Assembly (NCBI RefSeq): GCF_000744415.1
Contig: NZ_JQLW01000007.1
Span: forward strand, 206,778 to 270,777
Length of the DNA stretch: 64,000 nt
DNA from: Ghiorsea bivora
GTDB lineage: Bacteria; Pseudomonadota; Zetaproteobacteria; Mariprofundales; Mariprofundaceae
Direction: 5' to 3'
Shown here: in pieces, positions 1 through 9,771 of the stretch
Layout: the number at the start of each line of letters is the position of its first letter
Position numbering within the stretch: position 1 is the stretch's first letter
The notes under the pieces: model-generated
Database searches by the model: none
The model's input: only the letters and a program-made list of their open reading frames with translations
What the model was told of the DNA's origin: nothing
Position numbers and translations under genes: made by a program

Positions 1-2154
1 AATAAAAAAGTCGTCACCTCGCTAGGCTTTTTAGAAGCTGGTTTTATCCTTGAAGATGAGAAGAAAATTGTTTTAACTGGGCAAGAGTTGCTCGGGCAAC
101 GTTTGCCACGCCGCCGCAAAAGCTCGGTCACCATTCGTGCCGATTTGTTTAGCTCATTGCAGGAGCTAAAAACGGGTGATCCCGTGGTGCATGAAGACCA
201 TGGCGTGGGGCGCTACAAAGGTTTGGTGGCGATGGAAGATGATGATGTGCATGCCGACTTTTTGCACATCGAATACGCAGGTGGCACCAGTATTTATCTA
301 CCTGTAGAAGAGTTAGATAGATTGCACCGCTATACGGGTGATGATAATCCACCGTTAAACAAACTTGGCTCAGACAAGTGGAAAAAAACACGTGAGCGCG
401 TCAAAAAAGACTTATTGGCAATGGCACATGAATTGATTGCCATTGATGCAGCGCGACAGCAAGCCAAGCGTACGCCAATTCATATCTCTGATTTCCAAGA
501 AGATTACGATGCTTTTTGTGCCCGTTTCCCCTTTGAAGAAACGGATGAACAGCTACAAGCTATTGAAGCCACGCTTGATGATTTAAGCAAGGCTGCACCC
601 ATGGACAGGGTCATTTGTGGTGATGTGGGTTTTGGTAAAACAGAAGTTGCGATGCGGGCTGCATTTGTTGTCGCACGGTCAGGCAAACAAGTCGCTATTT
701 TAGCCCCCACCACCGTGCTGGCCACCCAACATGCCGCAGCATTTAGTGATAGGTTTTCTGGTTTGGGTTTGAAAGTGGCATTGTTATCACGTTTACAAAC
801 CAAAAAGGAAAGTGATGCCCTGATTAACGGCTTAAAAAGCGGTGAAGTCCGTGTCGTTGTTGGCACACATCGTTTGTTATCCTGCCAATCAGACTTTGCT
901 GATTTGGGTATGGTGATTGTTGATGAAGAACAACGTTTTGGCGTAAAACACAAAGAACAATTGAAAAAACTGCATGCCACCGTGGCATTGTTAACCCTTA
1001 CCGCCACCCCTATTCCTCGCACCTTACATCAAACCCTTTCAGGCTTGCGCTCAGTCTCCATTATCAGCACACCACCAGCCGAACGTGAACCGATTCGCAC
1101 CATGGTTTGCCAGTATGATGTGCATTTGGTGAATGAGGCAATTCGCCGTGAATTGTATCGTGGTGGTCAAGTCTATTATTTGCATAATCACGTCAAAAGT
1201 ATCACCCGCATTGCCGATAGGTTACGTGAGGATATTCCCGAAGCACAAGTTGGCATTGCCCATGGTCAAATGTCGCCAGCCGAGCTGGATAAACAAATGA
1301 TGGATTTTTATGAAGGTCGATTGCATGTATTGGTATGTACCACCATTGTCGAGTCAGGTTTGGATGTTGCCAATGCCAATACTTTGTTGGTTGAGCGCGC
1401 TGATATGTTGGGTTTATCACAATTGCATCAAATTCGCGGGCGTGTAGGTCGCTCACATAGGCAAGCTTATGCCTATTTGTTCACCCCAGACCCTAGAGCC
1501 ATGACGCCCGATGCCAGAGATAGGCTACAAGCCATTGCCGAGCATTCGGAATTAGGCGCAGGTTTTATGATTGCCCGACAAGACATGGAAATACGCGGCG
1601 CAGGTAATCTGCTAGGCTCAGAACAAAGCGGTCGCATGGATGCCGTAGGTTTGGATTTATACATGGATATGTTGTCCAAAGCCGTGGCAGAAGCCAAAGG
1701 GAAATCGATTGTGCCCCATGATGCTGTAGAAGTTGAAATGGGTGTTAATGCCATATTGCCGCCTGACTATGTACCCCAAGTAGGGGAACGCTTGGCATTG
1801 TATCGCCGCATTGCACGGGTTGAAAGCGATGAACAAGTATCCATGTTGTTTGAAGAACTTACCGACCGCTTTGGAAAACTGCCCGATGAAGCGTTGTATT
1901 GCTTAGAGAATGCGCGAATCCGCTGGCGCGCACAACGACTGCACTTAAAAGCCGTGGATGCACTACCTACAGGTGTACGTTTCACATTCACCGAGAAATC
2001 ACCCATTGAACCCATGGCCTTGATGCAGCGTGTACAAAAAGAACCCAATCGTTTCCGCCTCACACCAGATGGTCAGCTCACATTATTAACCCAAGCAGAA
2101 AAACGCGCCCGTTTACAACAAACTGCTGACTTTTTGGATGAAATCATCAGCTAA
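1..2154 (+). CDS. mfd: Transcription-repair coupling factor Mfd, C-terminal part
   Basis: Mfd is an ATP-driven translocase that removes stalled RNA polymerase from DNA lesions and recruits UvrA. The frame is open from the first base of the window, so this is the C-terminal ~717 residues of a protein normally about 1150 long; the UvrB-like N-terminus lies outside. In order are a CarD-like RNA polymerase interaction domain (GDPVVHEDHGVGRY, about 175-220), helicase motif I (GDVGFGKTE, at about 619), motif II (DEEQ), motif III (TLTATPIPRTL), motif VI (GRVGRS) and the C-terminal TRCF domain. The methionine-like codon at 88 is an internal TTG and is not the start. Family assignment is certain. Confidence 0.97.
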   Translation, partial: NKKVVTSLGFLEAGFILEDEKKIVLTGQELLGQRLPRRRKSSVTIRADLFSSLQELKTGDPVVHEDHGVGRYKGLVAMEDDDVHADFLHIEYAGGTSIYLPVEELDRLHRYTGDDNPPLNKLGSDKWKKTRERVKKDLLAMAHELIAIDAARQQAKRTPIHISDFQEDYDAFCARFPFEETDEQLQAIEATLDDLSKAAPMDRVICGDVGFGKTEVAMRAAFVVARSGKQVAILAPTTVLATQHAAAFSDRFSGLGLKVALLSRLQTKKESDALINGLKSGEVRVVVGTHRLLSCQSDFADLGMVIVDEEQRFGVKHKEQLKKLHATVALLTLTATPIPRTLHQTLSGLRSVSIISTPPAEREPIRTMVCQYDVHLVNEAIRRELYRGGQVYYLHNHVKSITRIADRLREDIPEAQVGIAHGQMSPAELDKQMMDFYEGRLHVLVCTTIVESGLDVANANTLLVERADMLGLSQLHQIRGRVGRSHRQAYAYLFTPDPRAMTPDARDRLQAIAEHSELGAGFMIARQDMEIRGAGNLLGSEQSGRMDAVGLDLYMDMLSKAVAEAKGKSIVPHDAVEVEMGVNAILPPDYVPQVGERLALYRRIARVESDEQVSMLFEELTDRFGKLPDEALYCLENARIRWRAQRLHLKAVDALPTGVRFTFTEKSPIEPMALMQRVQKEPNRFRLTPDGQLTLLTQAEKRARLQQTADFLDEIIS

Positions 2155-2251
2155 AAACACATCTTAAAGCGAACTTCCATTGTAAAACCATTTCATTTGA
2201 ACTAATGTTATTTGGTTAGCATGTTGAATAATGGATGTGGGAGTCTTGATA

Positions 2252-2809
2252 ATGAAAATATTATGGATGGTTGGGTTAATTTTGGGTTTGGTCACCAATG
2301 CACACGCTGTTGAAGTTGAAGACGTACAAGTTGCCGATACAGCAAATGTAGGCGAGCAAACATTGGTGCTTAATGGTGCAGGCGTTCGCACCAAGTTTTT
2401 CTTCGATATTTACATTGGTGCCTTGTATTTACCAAGCAAAACACAGTCTGCAGAAACAGCTATCAACAGCAAAACCAACAAACGTGTTTGGATGTATTTT
2501 TTATATGATGAAGTCAGCAAAGATAAGTTGACCCATGGCTGGACAAAAGGTTTTGAAAAAAACAGCAAAACCAACTTTGCGCAACTACAAGCGAGGCTGA
2601 ATCAATTTAATAGCTTCTTCCACGACATGCAAAAAGGTGATTCTGTGACCTATGATTTTAATACGGATGGTACAACCACGGTCATGATCAATGATAAACA
2701 AGTGGGCAGCATTGCAGGAGAAGATTTTCAACAGGCTTTGCTCGCCGTTTGGTTGGGCAAAAAACCTGCCGATGGCGACCTCAAAGAAGCTATGTTAGGT
2801 GAAGATTAA
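2252..2809 (+). CDS. Chalcone isomerase-like periplasmic protein
   Basis: The protein is 185 residues with a signal peptide (MKILWMVGLILGLVTNAHA) followed by a chalcone-isomerase-like fold: the stretch around FFFDIYIGALYLPSK and the later YDEVSKDKLTHGW resemble bacterial Chalcone_3-type proteins. Those proteins are not known to isomerise chalcones; a lipid or fatty-acid binding role is usually supposed. I chose the ATG at 2252 over the one at 2231 because GGGAG lies about 9 bases upstream of it and the signal peptide then begins normally. It overlaps the next gene by 11 bases, suggesting coupled translation with the phospholipase-like outer-membrane protein. Confidence 0.75.
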   Translation: MKILWMVGLILGLVTNAHAVEVEDVQVADTANVGEQTLVLNGAGVRTKFFFDIYIGALYLPSKTQSAETAINSKTNKRVWMYFLYDEVSKDKLTHGWTKGFEKNSKTNFAQLQARLNQFNSFFHDMQKGDSVTYDFNTDGTTTVMINDKQVGSIAGEDFQQALLAVWLGKKPADGDLKEAMLGED

Positions 2810-3794
2810 ACCTATAAAGTCCCCTCTTCCGCCCATGCTGTTGTTTAACATCATACTTTTAATACTTTTTATGCCCTTTAGCCATGTTTATGCAGCCGAA
2901 AATGGGCGTTTTCATTCTTATAAGGACAATGAAGTATTGATTGTTCAACAAACATCTGGTGATGAAAAAGCCTTGGCAGGCAATTTCTCCTTTAGGTATG
3001 ACTTCTTTAATTGCAGCAATAAACCAGGGAAGTTTCTAAAACAAACGTTATGCCCCGCTCAAGATGTCGGTGGCATGAATATCTTTGTCAGTTATACAAC
3101 TGCATTTGATTTTTATATGTATGAAACAGGCAATGATACTGTGCGCGCATCCAAACCAATTATTAATAGGTTAAACAACCCTGCAATTCATTTTGTTTGG
3201 GAAAACACAGACCTTTCACAAGCCATAGGCTGGTGGGGCATCAGCCTTGAGCATAGGTCCAATGGGCAAGTGATTAGTGCGGATTTAAAAAATGCAGCGG
3301 GGCAATACCTAACACAAATTGAATACAACCAAAGTAAACATGAATACTTTGATGCCCTAAGTAGATCTGGCAACTACATCACCCTAGCCTTAGGCGGCAA
3401 AGGATTTACCGAACAAGGTAAATTTTCTGTCAGTTATAAAATCTACGTCCTTCAACAAGACGAAGAAGCATCCATCACATGGGGGCCTCTCGCAGGAACG
3501 CCGACAAAATTCAGTGATTTTGACCGCATTACCCTTTCCTTCACAGAACGCTTTGATGAGCCTATTTTTAGAAGCGTGTTGGATTCGATTGGCATGGGCT
3601 TAGATGTCACAGTCGGCGACAAAGGTTTAAGCGACGCATCCGTTGATTTGAAAATCACTGTATTATCAGGCTCTAAAAGTGATTCGTGGAGCATCCCTTG
3701 GTATCTCAAAATACACAACGGCCCTATGGAAAGGTTATCCGATTATTCAACACCCTACTATTCACTCGGTTTAGGCATCGATTTTGATTATTAA
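2799..3794 (+). CDS. Outer-membrane phospholipase A-like protein
   Basis: The protein has 331 residues, begins with GTG and carries a signal sequence ending near HVYAA. It resembles OMPLA/PldA, the outer-membrane phospholipase A1 that hydrolyses phospholipids displaced to the outer leaflet. The key evidence is LEHRSNGQ, matching the H-x-S-N-G catalytic motif, and a following SRSGNY that fits the SRSWN segment holding the catalytic Asn. It ends in an aromatic beta-strand (LGLGIDFDY) as outer-membrane barrels do. Identity outside the motifs looks low, so enzyme activity is an inference. The start overlaps the 3' end of the chalcone isomerase-like gene, so the two are probably one operon. Confidence 0.65.
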   Translation: MKIKPIKSPLPPMLLFNIILLILFMPFSHVYAAENGRFHSYKDNEVLIVQQTSGDEKALAGNFSFRYDFFNCSNKPGKFLKQTLCPAQDVGGMNIFVSYTTAFDFYMYETGNDTVRASKPIINRLNNPAIHFVWENTDLSQAIGWWGISLEHRSNGQVISADLKNAAGQYLTQIEYNQSKHEYFDALSRSGNYITLALGGKGFTEQGKFSVSYKIYVLQQDEEASITWGPLAGTPTKFSDFDRITLSFTERFDEPIFRSVLDSIGMGLDVTVGDKGLSDASVDLKITVLSGSKSDSWSIPWYLKIHNGPMERLSDYSTPYYSLGLGIDFDY

Positions 3795-3944
3795 TCATCG
3801 ATAACCGCAATGCAACTCACTAACTTCTCGTCACGCTCTAAACGTACAACCCACAAAAGATAACAATCATTGATAACAAAGTTTGACATAAACCTACAGA
3901 TTCATAATGATAAGCTCATCAACCTTGATTAAGGAGGCAATGCC

Positions 3945-4199
3945 ATGAATGTAAGCTTAACCCCTAGCCTAGAACAATATGTGCGCGATTGCGCATCAAC
4001 CGATGACTACAACAACGCCAGCGAAGTGGTGCGTGAAGCTATTCGTTTGCATAAGCAACGCGAAGAATATCGGCAAATGAAGCTAGCAAGGCTTAAAGAA
4101 GCTTTGCAATCGGGCATTGATGATATGGAAAACGGCAACTTTGCTGATTACTCTCTCGATTCTTTTATTGATGAGTTGGATAACAAAGCCAAGGTATGA
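3945..4199 (+). CDS. parD: ParD-like ribbon-helix-helix antitoxin
   Basis: This 84-residue protein has the ParD/CopG-type ribbon-helix-helix N-terminus (MNVSLTPSLEQYVRD, then ASEVVREAIRLH) and an acidic C-terminal tail expected to bind and neutralise a ParE toxin. A strong ribosome-binding site (AAGGAGG) lies just upstream. It overlaps the downstream parE by four bases (ATGA), the usual translational coupling of type II toxin-antitoxin modules. Such antitoxins normally repress their own promoter; the operator was not resolved by eye. Confidence 0.88.
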   Translation: MNVSLTPSLEQYVRDCASTDDYNNASEVVREAIRLHKQREEYRQMKLARLKEALQSGIDDMENGNFADYSLDSFIDELDNKAKV

Positions 4200-4498
4200 G
4201 CAGCTTCAAGCTCACGCCTAATGCCAAAACCAGCTTAACCAACATTGCCCGCTACACCGAACAAGCATGGGGAAAGAAGCAGCGCAATGTTTACCTTAAA
4301 CAGTTGGATGATTGCTTTCATTTACTTGCCAAACATCCTACACAAGGTAAAGAACGCCCAGAAATTAACCCTTCACTTCGTAGCTTTGCGGTTGGTAAAC
4401 ATGTGGTGTTTTATAGCGTAAAACCAAACATGGTCATCATTGTAAACATCTTGCATCAACGTATGGATTTTGAGACTCAACTTTCAAGAATTAAGTAA
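4196..4498 (+). CDS. parE: ParE-family toxin
   Basis: This 100-residue protein belongs to the RelE/ParE superfamily. The segments LTPNAKTSLTNIARYTEQAWG and, later, SLRSFAVGKHVVFYSV with VIIVNILHQRMD match the ParE core, where the conserved Arg and the C-terminal LHQRMD strand are typical. ParE toxins poison DNA gyrase. It is full length, intact and paired with the upstream ParD antitoxin. The pair lies alone between an outer-membrane gene and an oppositely oriented AlbA_2 protein, in a small accessory patch. Confidence 0.88.
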   Translation: MSSFKLTPNAKTSLTNIARYTEQAWGKKQRNVYLKQLDDCFHLLAKHPTQGKERPEINPSLRSFAVGKHVVFYSVKPNMVIIVNILHQRMDFETQLSRIK

Positions 4499-4500
4499 AC

Positions 4501-4550
4501 TGTCACCGAATTCGCATATATGTCCCCGATTTTATATATGTTCCCGAATT
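4501..4550. repeat. Three near-tandem copies of a TGTCCCCGAATT-like 12-mer
   Basis: Related 12-mers start at 4501 (TGTCACCGAATT), 4521 (TGTCCCCGATTT) and 4539 (TGTTCCCGAATT), spaced 20 and 18 bases, with AT-rich TATATA spacers between them. They fill the gap between the parE stop and the convergent stop of the AlbA_2 gene. I infer a remnant of a mobile element end or the footprint of repeated insertion; no function is established. Confidence 0.55.
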
Positions 4551-4554
4551 TCTC

Positions 4555-5760
4555 TCATTTCCATGAAGCAAGGGACTCACTCACTGACCAAATTTCTCTC
4601 CATTCACCCGAGTTTATAGCTGCTAATATGTCCTGCGCAGTTAATCTTTCATTATCTTCTTCCAAATGAATACTTAAAAATTTTTTCAAAAGTTCTTCTG
4701 CCCGACCGACTACATGATTCCTAACATATATAATAGCTAAACAATAAAGTGCCCCACTAAGAATATCTAAAGAAGAATCATCACAAAACTGAATGCAACG
4801 TTCAAAAAACAGAATAGATTTATCTTCATTATTGTTTAAATATAGCTTCTCAGCATACCTAAAGTTTAAATATGCATAATCAGGAGCTAAATCAAATGCG
4901 CGTTTAAACAATTCTTCTGACTTCTCAGAATTTTTAAGCCTTGAGAAAAGTACTCCACCTGCTATGCAACAACTTAGGGACTCCTCAACTTTTACAATTT
5001 TATTAAACGTAATTTCAGCTAAATCATTATCATCTGCATCCATTAGCTCTGTCATTTCAATAAAAAGATTTTTGTGTTCTTCGGAAATATTATGAGAAAG
5101 CATCTCTCTATACACACTCACCCCAAAGCTATTTGTTTGAGAGTAGCCAGATGAACGCATTGGTATGCTTAAAGATGGAATATGGTGACCTTTAAATAAA
5201 AGACTTTCAAGTTCCTTTGTAGATATATGAACACCAGCCTTTTGCTGAGCTTCTACATAAGCAATTAACTTCCTATATGGGTTAAGACTACCATCTGCAT
5301 CATGAATAATTTCAGCCAATTCTACTCTGTTCGCAATCGCTGTACTAGACCCTCGCCTAACATAGCATTGGCCTTCAAAGTTTTTCTTTAAACGACCATC
5401 ACTAAACTTCTTAAATAAGTGTGGCTTCCGAGAGCTATAAGGGATTACAAATTGTAACAGAGAAAATGTTCCTTGTTCGGTAACGTGAGATACTCTCTTT
5501 ACATTAAACTGAACTGGTGGATCAAGCATCGAGTTGATAGTTTGTTGAATTTCAGCTTCATCTGGAACTTTATCATAAGAGACGTTATAAAAATCACCTT
5601 CTTTTCTACCAATTAAAATAGTGCTGTTTTTATTTTTTTTTAAAGTTGAATTAGCCATAGCTGCTATATCTTTTGCCATTTCAACTTTTGTTTCGGGAAG
5701 CTTATAAAATGACTTTTTACAATCAAAAGAAGTACTTTCCTCTTCAGTAAAAATTGACAT
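4555..5760 (-). CDS. AlbA_2 (Schlafen-type) domain protein with TPR-like C-terminus
   Basis: The protein is about 401 residues. The N-terminal ~150 residues match the AlbA_2/Schlafen AAA-4 fold: ESTSFDCKKSF, then KDIAAMANS, then ILIGRKEGDFYNV, and YVRRGSSTAIAN near residue 140. The C-terminal half (about 230-390) is helical with TPR-like repeats (LFKRAFDLAPDYAYLNFRYAEKLYL). AlbA_2 domains occur in transcriptional regulators and in some anti-phage proteins; the role here is unknown. I prefer the ATG at 5760, preceded by GGGGGAAG, over 5772. It begins directly after the metH stop. Its base composition is visibly more AT-rich than metH, which with the adjacent ParDE pair suggests acquired DNA. 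Confidence 0.6.
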   Translation of the reverse strand: MSIFTEEESTSFDCKKSFYKLPETKVEMAKDIAAMANSTLKKNKNSTILIGRKEGDFYNVSYDKVPDEAEIQQTINSMLDPPVQFNVKRVSHVTEQGTFSLLQFVIPYSSRKPHLFKKFSDGRLKKNFEGQCYVRRGSSTAIANRVELAEIIHDADGSLNPYRKLIAYVEAQQKAGVHISTKELESLLFKGHHIPSLSIPMRSSGYSQTNSFGVSVYREMLSHNISEEHKNLFIEMTELMDADDNDLAEITFNKIVKVEESLSCCIAGGVLFSRLKNSEKSEELFKRAFDLAPDYAYLNFRYAEKLYLNNNEDKSILFFERCIQFCDDSSLDILSGALYCLAIIYVRNHVVGRAEELLKKFLSIHLEEDNERLTAQDILAAINSGEWREIWSVSESLASWK

Positions 5761-5773
5761 TACTTCCCCCATT

Positions 5774-8700
5774 TTAATACCCCAAATTAGGTGCTAACCA
5801 ACGCTCGGCTTCATCCATACTCATACCTTTACGTTTGGCATATTCTTTGACTTGGTCTTTGTTAATTTTACCCACCATGAAATAATGCGATTCAGAGTTG
5901 GCAAAGTATAAACCTGATACGGCTGCAGTTGGTAGCATGGCAAAGGATTCAGTGATTTCCATGCCTATGTTAGTCTCAACATCCAAAAGCTGCCAAAGCG
6001 TGCCTTTTTCGGTGTGGTCTGGACATGCAGGATAACCCGCTGCAGGGCGAATGCCTTGGTATTTTTCTTTGATGATTTCGTCATTGCTTAATGACTCATC
6101 AGCAGCATAACCCCAGTAGTCTGTACGCACTTGTTTGTGCAGCATTTCAGCCAATGCTTCTGCCAATCGATCTGCCAAAACTTTAATCATAATCGCTGCA
6201 TAATCATCATGCTCGGCTTCATATGCTTTGGCTTTTTCTTCTGCGCCAAAGATAGACACGGCAAATGCACCGATATGGTCATGGGCTTGCTCTGATTTGG
6301 AGATGAAATCGCTCAAACAAAGGTTGGCGCGTTTATCTTTTTTATCCGTTTGTTGGCGTAAGAAATGGAAACGTGTTTTTTCTTTGGTTTTTGCTTCATC
6401 TTCATACACAATCACAGTGTCATCATCGGTGGCTTGGGCTGGAAACAGTCCAAAAATCGCTTTGGCTGTAAACCAGTCTTCATCAATGATTTTATCCAGC
6501 CAAACATTGGCTTCATCAAACAACTTCTGTGCTTCTTTGCCTTTGTGTGGGTCATTTAAGATGCGTGGATACGCACCATTAAGCTCCCATGCACCAAAAA
6601 ATGGCGACCAATCGATATATTCACGGATTTCGGCAATGGATAAATCATCCAACACCGTTACACCAAGTTTATTGGGTGCTGCGGCAATCGTAGCCTCATT
6701 CAGTGGTGTTGAATTGGCTCGGGCATCTGCCAAAGACAACCAATCGGTTTGTTTTTGTCTGCCCAAATAACGCTCACGCACGCCAATATATTCTTCACGG
6801 ATATTTTTCACAAAGTCAGCGCGGTTTAACTCAGAAATTAAGTTTTGCGCCACGCCAACCGCACGAGATGCATCTTTCACCCACACAATCGGCTCATCGT
6901 ATTCTGGGAAGATTTTCACGGCTGTATGCGCTTTGGATGTGGTCGCACCACCCAACATAATTGGTAATTTAAAGTCCAAACGCTTCATTTCTTTGGCGAT
7001 ATGCACCATTTCATCCAAGGATGGGGTAATCAGACCCGAAAGACCGATAATATCTACGTTGTGTTTCTTGGCTTCTTCCAAAATCGTCGCCGTTGGCACC
7101 ATCACACCCAAATCAATGACCTCGAAATTGTTACACTGCAACACAACACCCACGATATTTTTACCAATATCATGTACATCGCCTTTCACTGTTGCCATCA
7201 ACACTGTGCCGTTGGATGAGTTCACACCTTCAGCCTTACCTGCCTCGATATACGGCATCAAATAGGCTACCGCTTTTTTCATTACCCGCGCAGATTTCAC
7301 CACTTGCGGCAAGAACATTTTACCCTCACCAAACAAGTCTCCCACTACATTCATACCATCCATGAGTGGGCCTTCAATCACTTCAATCGGCGCATCAAAT
7401 GCTTGTCTAGCCTCTTCGGTGTCTTCAGTAACAAAAGCATCAATGCCTTTGACTAACGCATGTTCCAAGCGCTTGGCAACAGGCAGCTTGCGCCATTCAT
7501 CATCGGCTTTTTTCGCGACAACACCGTCACCCCGGTATTTTTCAGCAATATCCAGTAATTTATCCGTGGCATCAGGATGTTTATTTAAGACCACATCTTC
7601 AACAGCATCCCGCAATTCTGTTGGAATATCTTCATACACTTCCAACATGCCTGCATTTACAATGCCCATGTCCATGCCTTGTTTGATGGCATAATATAAA
7701 AACACTGAGTGAATCGCTTCACGCACAGGGTTGTTGCCCCTAAATGAGAAGGACACATTGGACACACCACCTGAAACCATGGCATGTGATAGATTCTCCT
7801 TAATCCAGCCCGTGGCTTCAATGAAATCTACAGCATAGTTATTATGCTCTTCAATGCCTGTGGCAATGGCGAAGATATTGGGGTCAAAAATAATATCTTC
7901 GGGAGGGAAATTACATTTTTCAGTGAGCACTTTGTACGAGCGTTCACAAATTTCGGTTTTGCGCTTAAAAGTATCGGCTTGCCCATCTTCATCAAACGCC
8001 ATCACCACAGCTGCCGCACCATATTTACGAATCAGCTTAGCTTGGCGGATAAAGTTTTCTTCGCCCTCTTTAAGTGAAATCGAGTTGACCACACCTTTGC
8101 CTTGTACGCACTGCAAACCTTCTTCGATGATTTCCCATTTCGAGCTATCAATCATCACAGGCACTTTAGAAATATCAGGTTCGGATGCAATCAGGTTGAG
8201 GAAAGTCCGCATGGCTGCTTTACCATCAAGCATGGCTTCATCCATGTTTACATCAATGATTTGTGCGCCATTTTCCACTTGTTCACGGCAAATATCCAAG
8301 GCGGTATCATAGTCGCCTTCCATCACAAGTCGTTTAAACTTGGCCGAACCCGTCACGTTGGCACGTTCACCCACGTTTACAAACAATGAGTTCTCATCAA
8401 TATGTAACGGCTCTAAACCTGATAAACGGCATTGCACAGGTACATCGGGAATCACGCGCGGAGCAACACCTTCCACAGCTTTTGCCATCGCGCGGATATG
8501 CTCAGGGCTAGTACCACAACAACCACCAATAATATTTAAAAAGCCAGAACGCGCCCACTCACCAATTTCGGCAGCCATTTCTTCAGGTGTTTCATCATAA
8601 CCACCCATAGCATTGGGTAAACCAGCGTTCGGGTGTGCATTGATATAACATGGAGAAGTATTAGATAACTCCTCAATATATTGACGCAATTCGCCTGCAC

Positions 8701-9451
8701 CAAGCGCACAATTCAAACCAATAGAAATCGGTTCTGCATGTGCCATAGAGTTATAAAAAGCTGTCGCTGTTTGCCCAGATAATGTACGCCCTGAAGCATC
8801 AGTAATGGTGCCTGAAATCATAATTGGCAGTTCAATACCAAGCTCTTCAAAAGCTTCTTTAACGGCATAAATCGCGGCTTTGGCATTAAGCACATCAAAG
8901 ACTGTTTCAATAAGGATAATATCCGAGCCACCCTCAACAAGTCCTTTGGTGGCAACTTTATAAGTTTCCACAAGCTCCATAAATGTCACATTTCTAAAAC
9001 CTGGATCATTCACATCAGGTGAAATAGATGCTGTACGTGATGTGGGACCAATCACACCCGCTACAAAGCGCGGTTTTTCAGGCGTACTTGCCGCATCACA
9101 TGCTTCACGCGCTAATTTTGCACCCGCTACATTCATTTCATACACCAGTTCTTCCATGCCGTAATCTGCCATGGAAGGTTTGTTGGAGTTAAAGGTGTTG
9201 GTTTCAAGAATATCCGCACCTGCTTCTAAATAAGCCGTGTGAATGTCTTTAATAATTTGCGGCTGGGTTAATGAAAGTAAGTCGTTATTACCTTTAAGCT
9301 CAGATGGCCAGTCGGCAAACCGTTCGCCTCTATAGTCTGCTTCTTCAAGTTTATAAGCTTGAATCATGGTTCCCATCGCGCCATCAAGGAGAAGGATGCG
9401 TTGTTGTAACTGTTTAATAATTTCTATATGTGAAGGGGTAAGTTGTTTCAT
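5774..9451 (-). CDS. metH: Cobalamin-dependent methionine synthase
   Basis: MetH transfers a methyl group from methyltetrahydrofolate to homocysteine through cobalamin. The 1225-residue length matches the E. coli enzyme. Domains in order are the homocysteine-binding barrel (about 1-330, with zinc ligands in NCALG and GGCCG), the pterin-binding barrel (about 350-620), the four-helix cap, the B12-binding domain with DxHxxG ([11 protein letters not shown], near 750) and the AdoMet-binding reactivation domain (about 900-1225). The ATG at 9451 has no clear Shine-Dalgarno sequence. I could not find a cobalamin or SAM riboswitch in the 5' region. Confidence 0.98.
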   Translation of the reverse strand: MKQLTPSHIEIIKQLQQRILLLDGAMGTMIQAYKLEEADYRGERFADWPSELKGNNDLLSLTQPQIIKDIHTAYLEAGADILETNTFNSNKPSMADYGMEELVYEMNVAGAKLAREACDAASTPEKPRFVAGVIGPTSRTASISPDVNDPGFRNVTFMELVETYKVATKGLVEGGSDIILIETVFDVLNAKAAIYAVKEAFEELGIELPIMISGTITDASGRTLSGQTATAFYNSMAHAEPISIGLNCALGAGELRQYIEELSNTSPCYINAHPNAGLPNAMGGYDETPEEMAAEIGEWARSGFLNIIGGCCGTSPEHIRAMAKAVEGVAPRVIPDVPVQCRLSGLEPLHIDENSLFVNVGERANVTGSAKFKRLVMEGDYDTALDICREQVENGAQIIDVNMDEAMLDGKAAMRTFLNLIASEPDISKVPVMIDSSKWEIIEEGLQCVQGKGVVNSISLKEGEENFIRQAKLIRKYGAAAVVMAFDEDGQADTFKRKTEICERSYKVLTEKCNFPPEDIIFDPNIFAIATGIEEHNNYAVDFIEATGWIKENLSHAMVSGGVSNVSFSFRGNNPVREAIHSVFLYYAIKQGMDMGIVNAGMLEVYEDIPTELRDAVEDVVLNKHPDATDKLLDIAEKYRGDGVVAKKADDEWRKLPVAKRLEHALVKGIDAFVTEDTEEARQAFDAPIEVIEGPLMDGMNVVGDLFGEGKMFLPQVVKSARVMKKAVAYLMPYIEAGKAEGVNSSNGTVLMATVKGDVHDIGKNIVGVVLQCNNFEVIDLGVMVPTATILEEAKKHNVDIIGLSGLITPSLDEMVHIAKEMKRLDFKLPIMLGGATTSKAHTAVKIFPEYDEPIVWVKDASRAVGVAQNLISELNRADFVKNIREEYIGVRERYLGRQKQTDWLSLADARANSTPLNEATIAAAPNKLGVTVLDDLSIAEIREYIDWSPFFGAWELNGAYPRILNDPHKGKEAQKLFDEANVWLDKIIDEDWFTAKAIFGLFPAQATDDDTVIVYEDEAKTKEKTRFHFLRQQTDKKDKRANLCLSDFISKSEQAHDHIGAFAVSIFGAEEKAKAYEAEHDDYAAIMIKVLADRLAEALAEMLHKQVRTDYWGYAADESLSNDEIIKEKYQGIRPAAGYPACPDHTEKGTLWQLLDVETNIGMEITESFAMLPTAAVSGLYFANSESHYFMVGKINKDQVKEYAKRKGMSMDEAERWLAPNLGY

Positions 9452-9721
9452 AAGGGCAAGGTTATCAGTTCTTTAGGCTATTACAAAACTAGATTACACA
9501 TTAAGCTTTTCTCAAAAGAAAATCATATTTTCTTACACATACAACATTTTTACTTTTATTTATATACTAACATTAAAAATCTACAGCCTTGTTAAGCATA
9601 AAACAAGCTTGAGAGTACAGAAAGGGAGAAGAAAATAAGTTATATCGATGCCGTGCCGCACATAAGGCTTAGGTAGCGTGGGCTGAGGCTTTGGTTAATC
9701 ACTAAGTACACAATAGATAAG
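9452..9721. other. Leader region upstream of metH, no recognised element
   Basis: These 270 bases separate metH from the terminator of the convergently named oxidase gene, which is transcribed in the same direction from further right. The stretch is AT-rich near metH and carries no convincing open frame. I looked on the minus strand for a cobalamin box or SAM-riboswitch-like stems and saw none. Confidence 0.4.
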
Positions 9722-9759
9722 ACATAAAAAAAGACGCCCTAGGGCGTCTTTTTTTATGT
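9722..9759 (-). terminator. Perfect palindromic rho-independent terminator
   Basis: A perfect 38-base palindrome with a GC-rich core (AAGACGCCCTAGGGCGTCTT) is flanked by A and T tracts. It lies 12 bases past the stop codon of the FAD/Fe-S oxidase on the minus strand. The symmetry would allow function in both directions, but only the minus-strand gene reads into it. Confidence 0.9.
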
Positions 9760-9771
9760 TCTAACCTATAA

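Noticed and set aside
9452..9721. Cobalamin or SAM riboswitch upstream of metH
   Set aside because: No B12-box-like or SAM-type stems could be found by eye on the minus strand.
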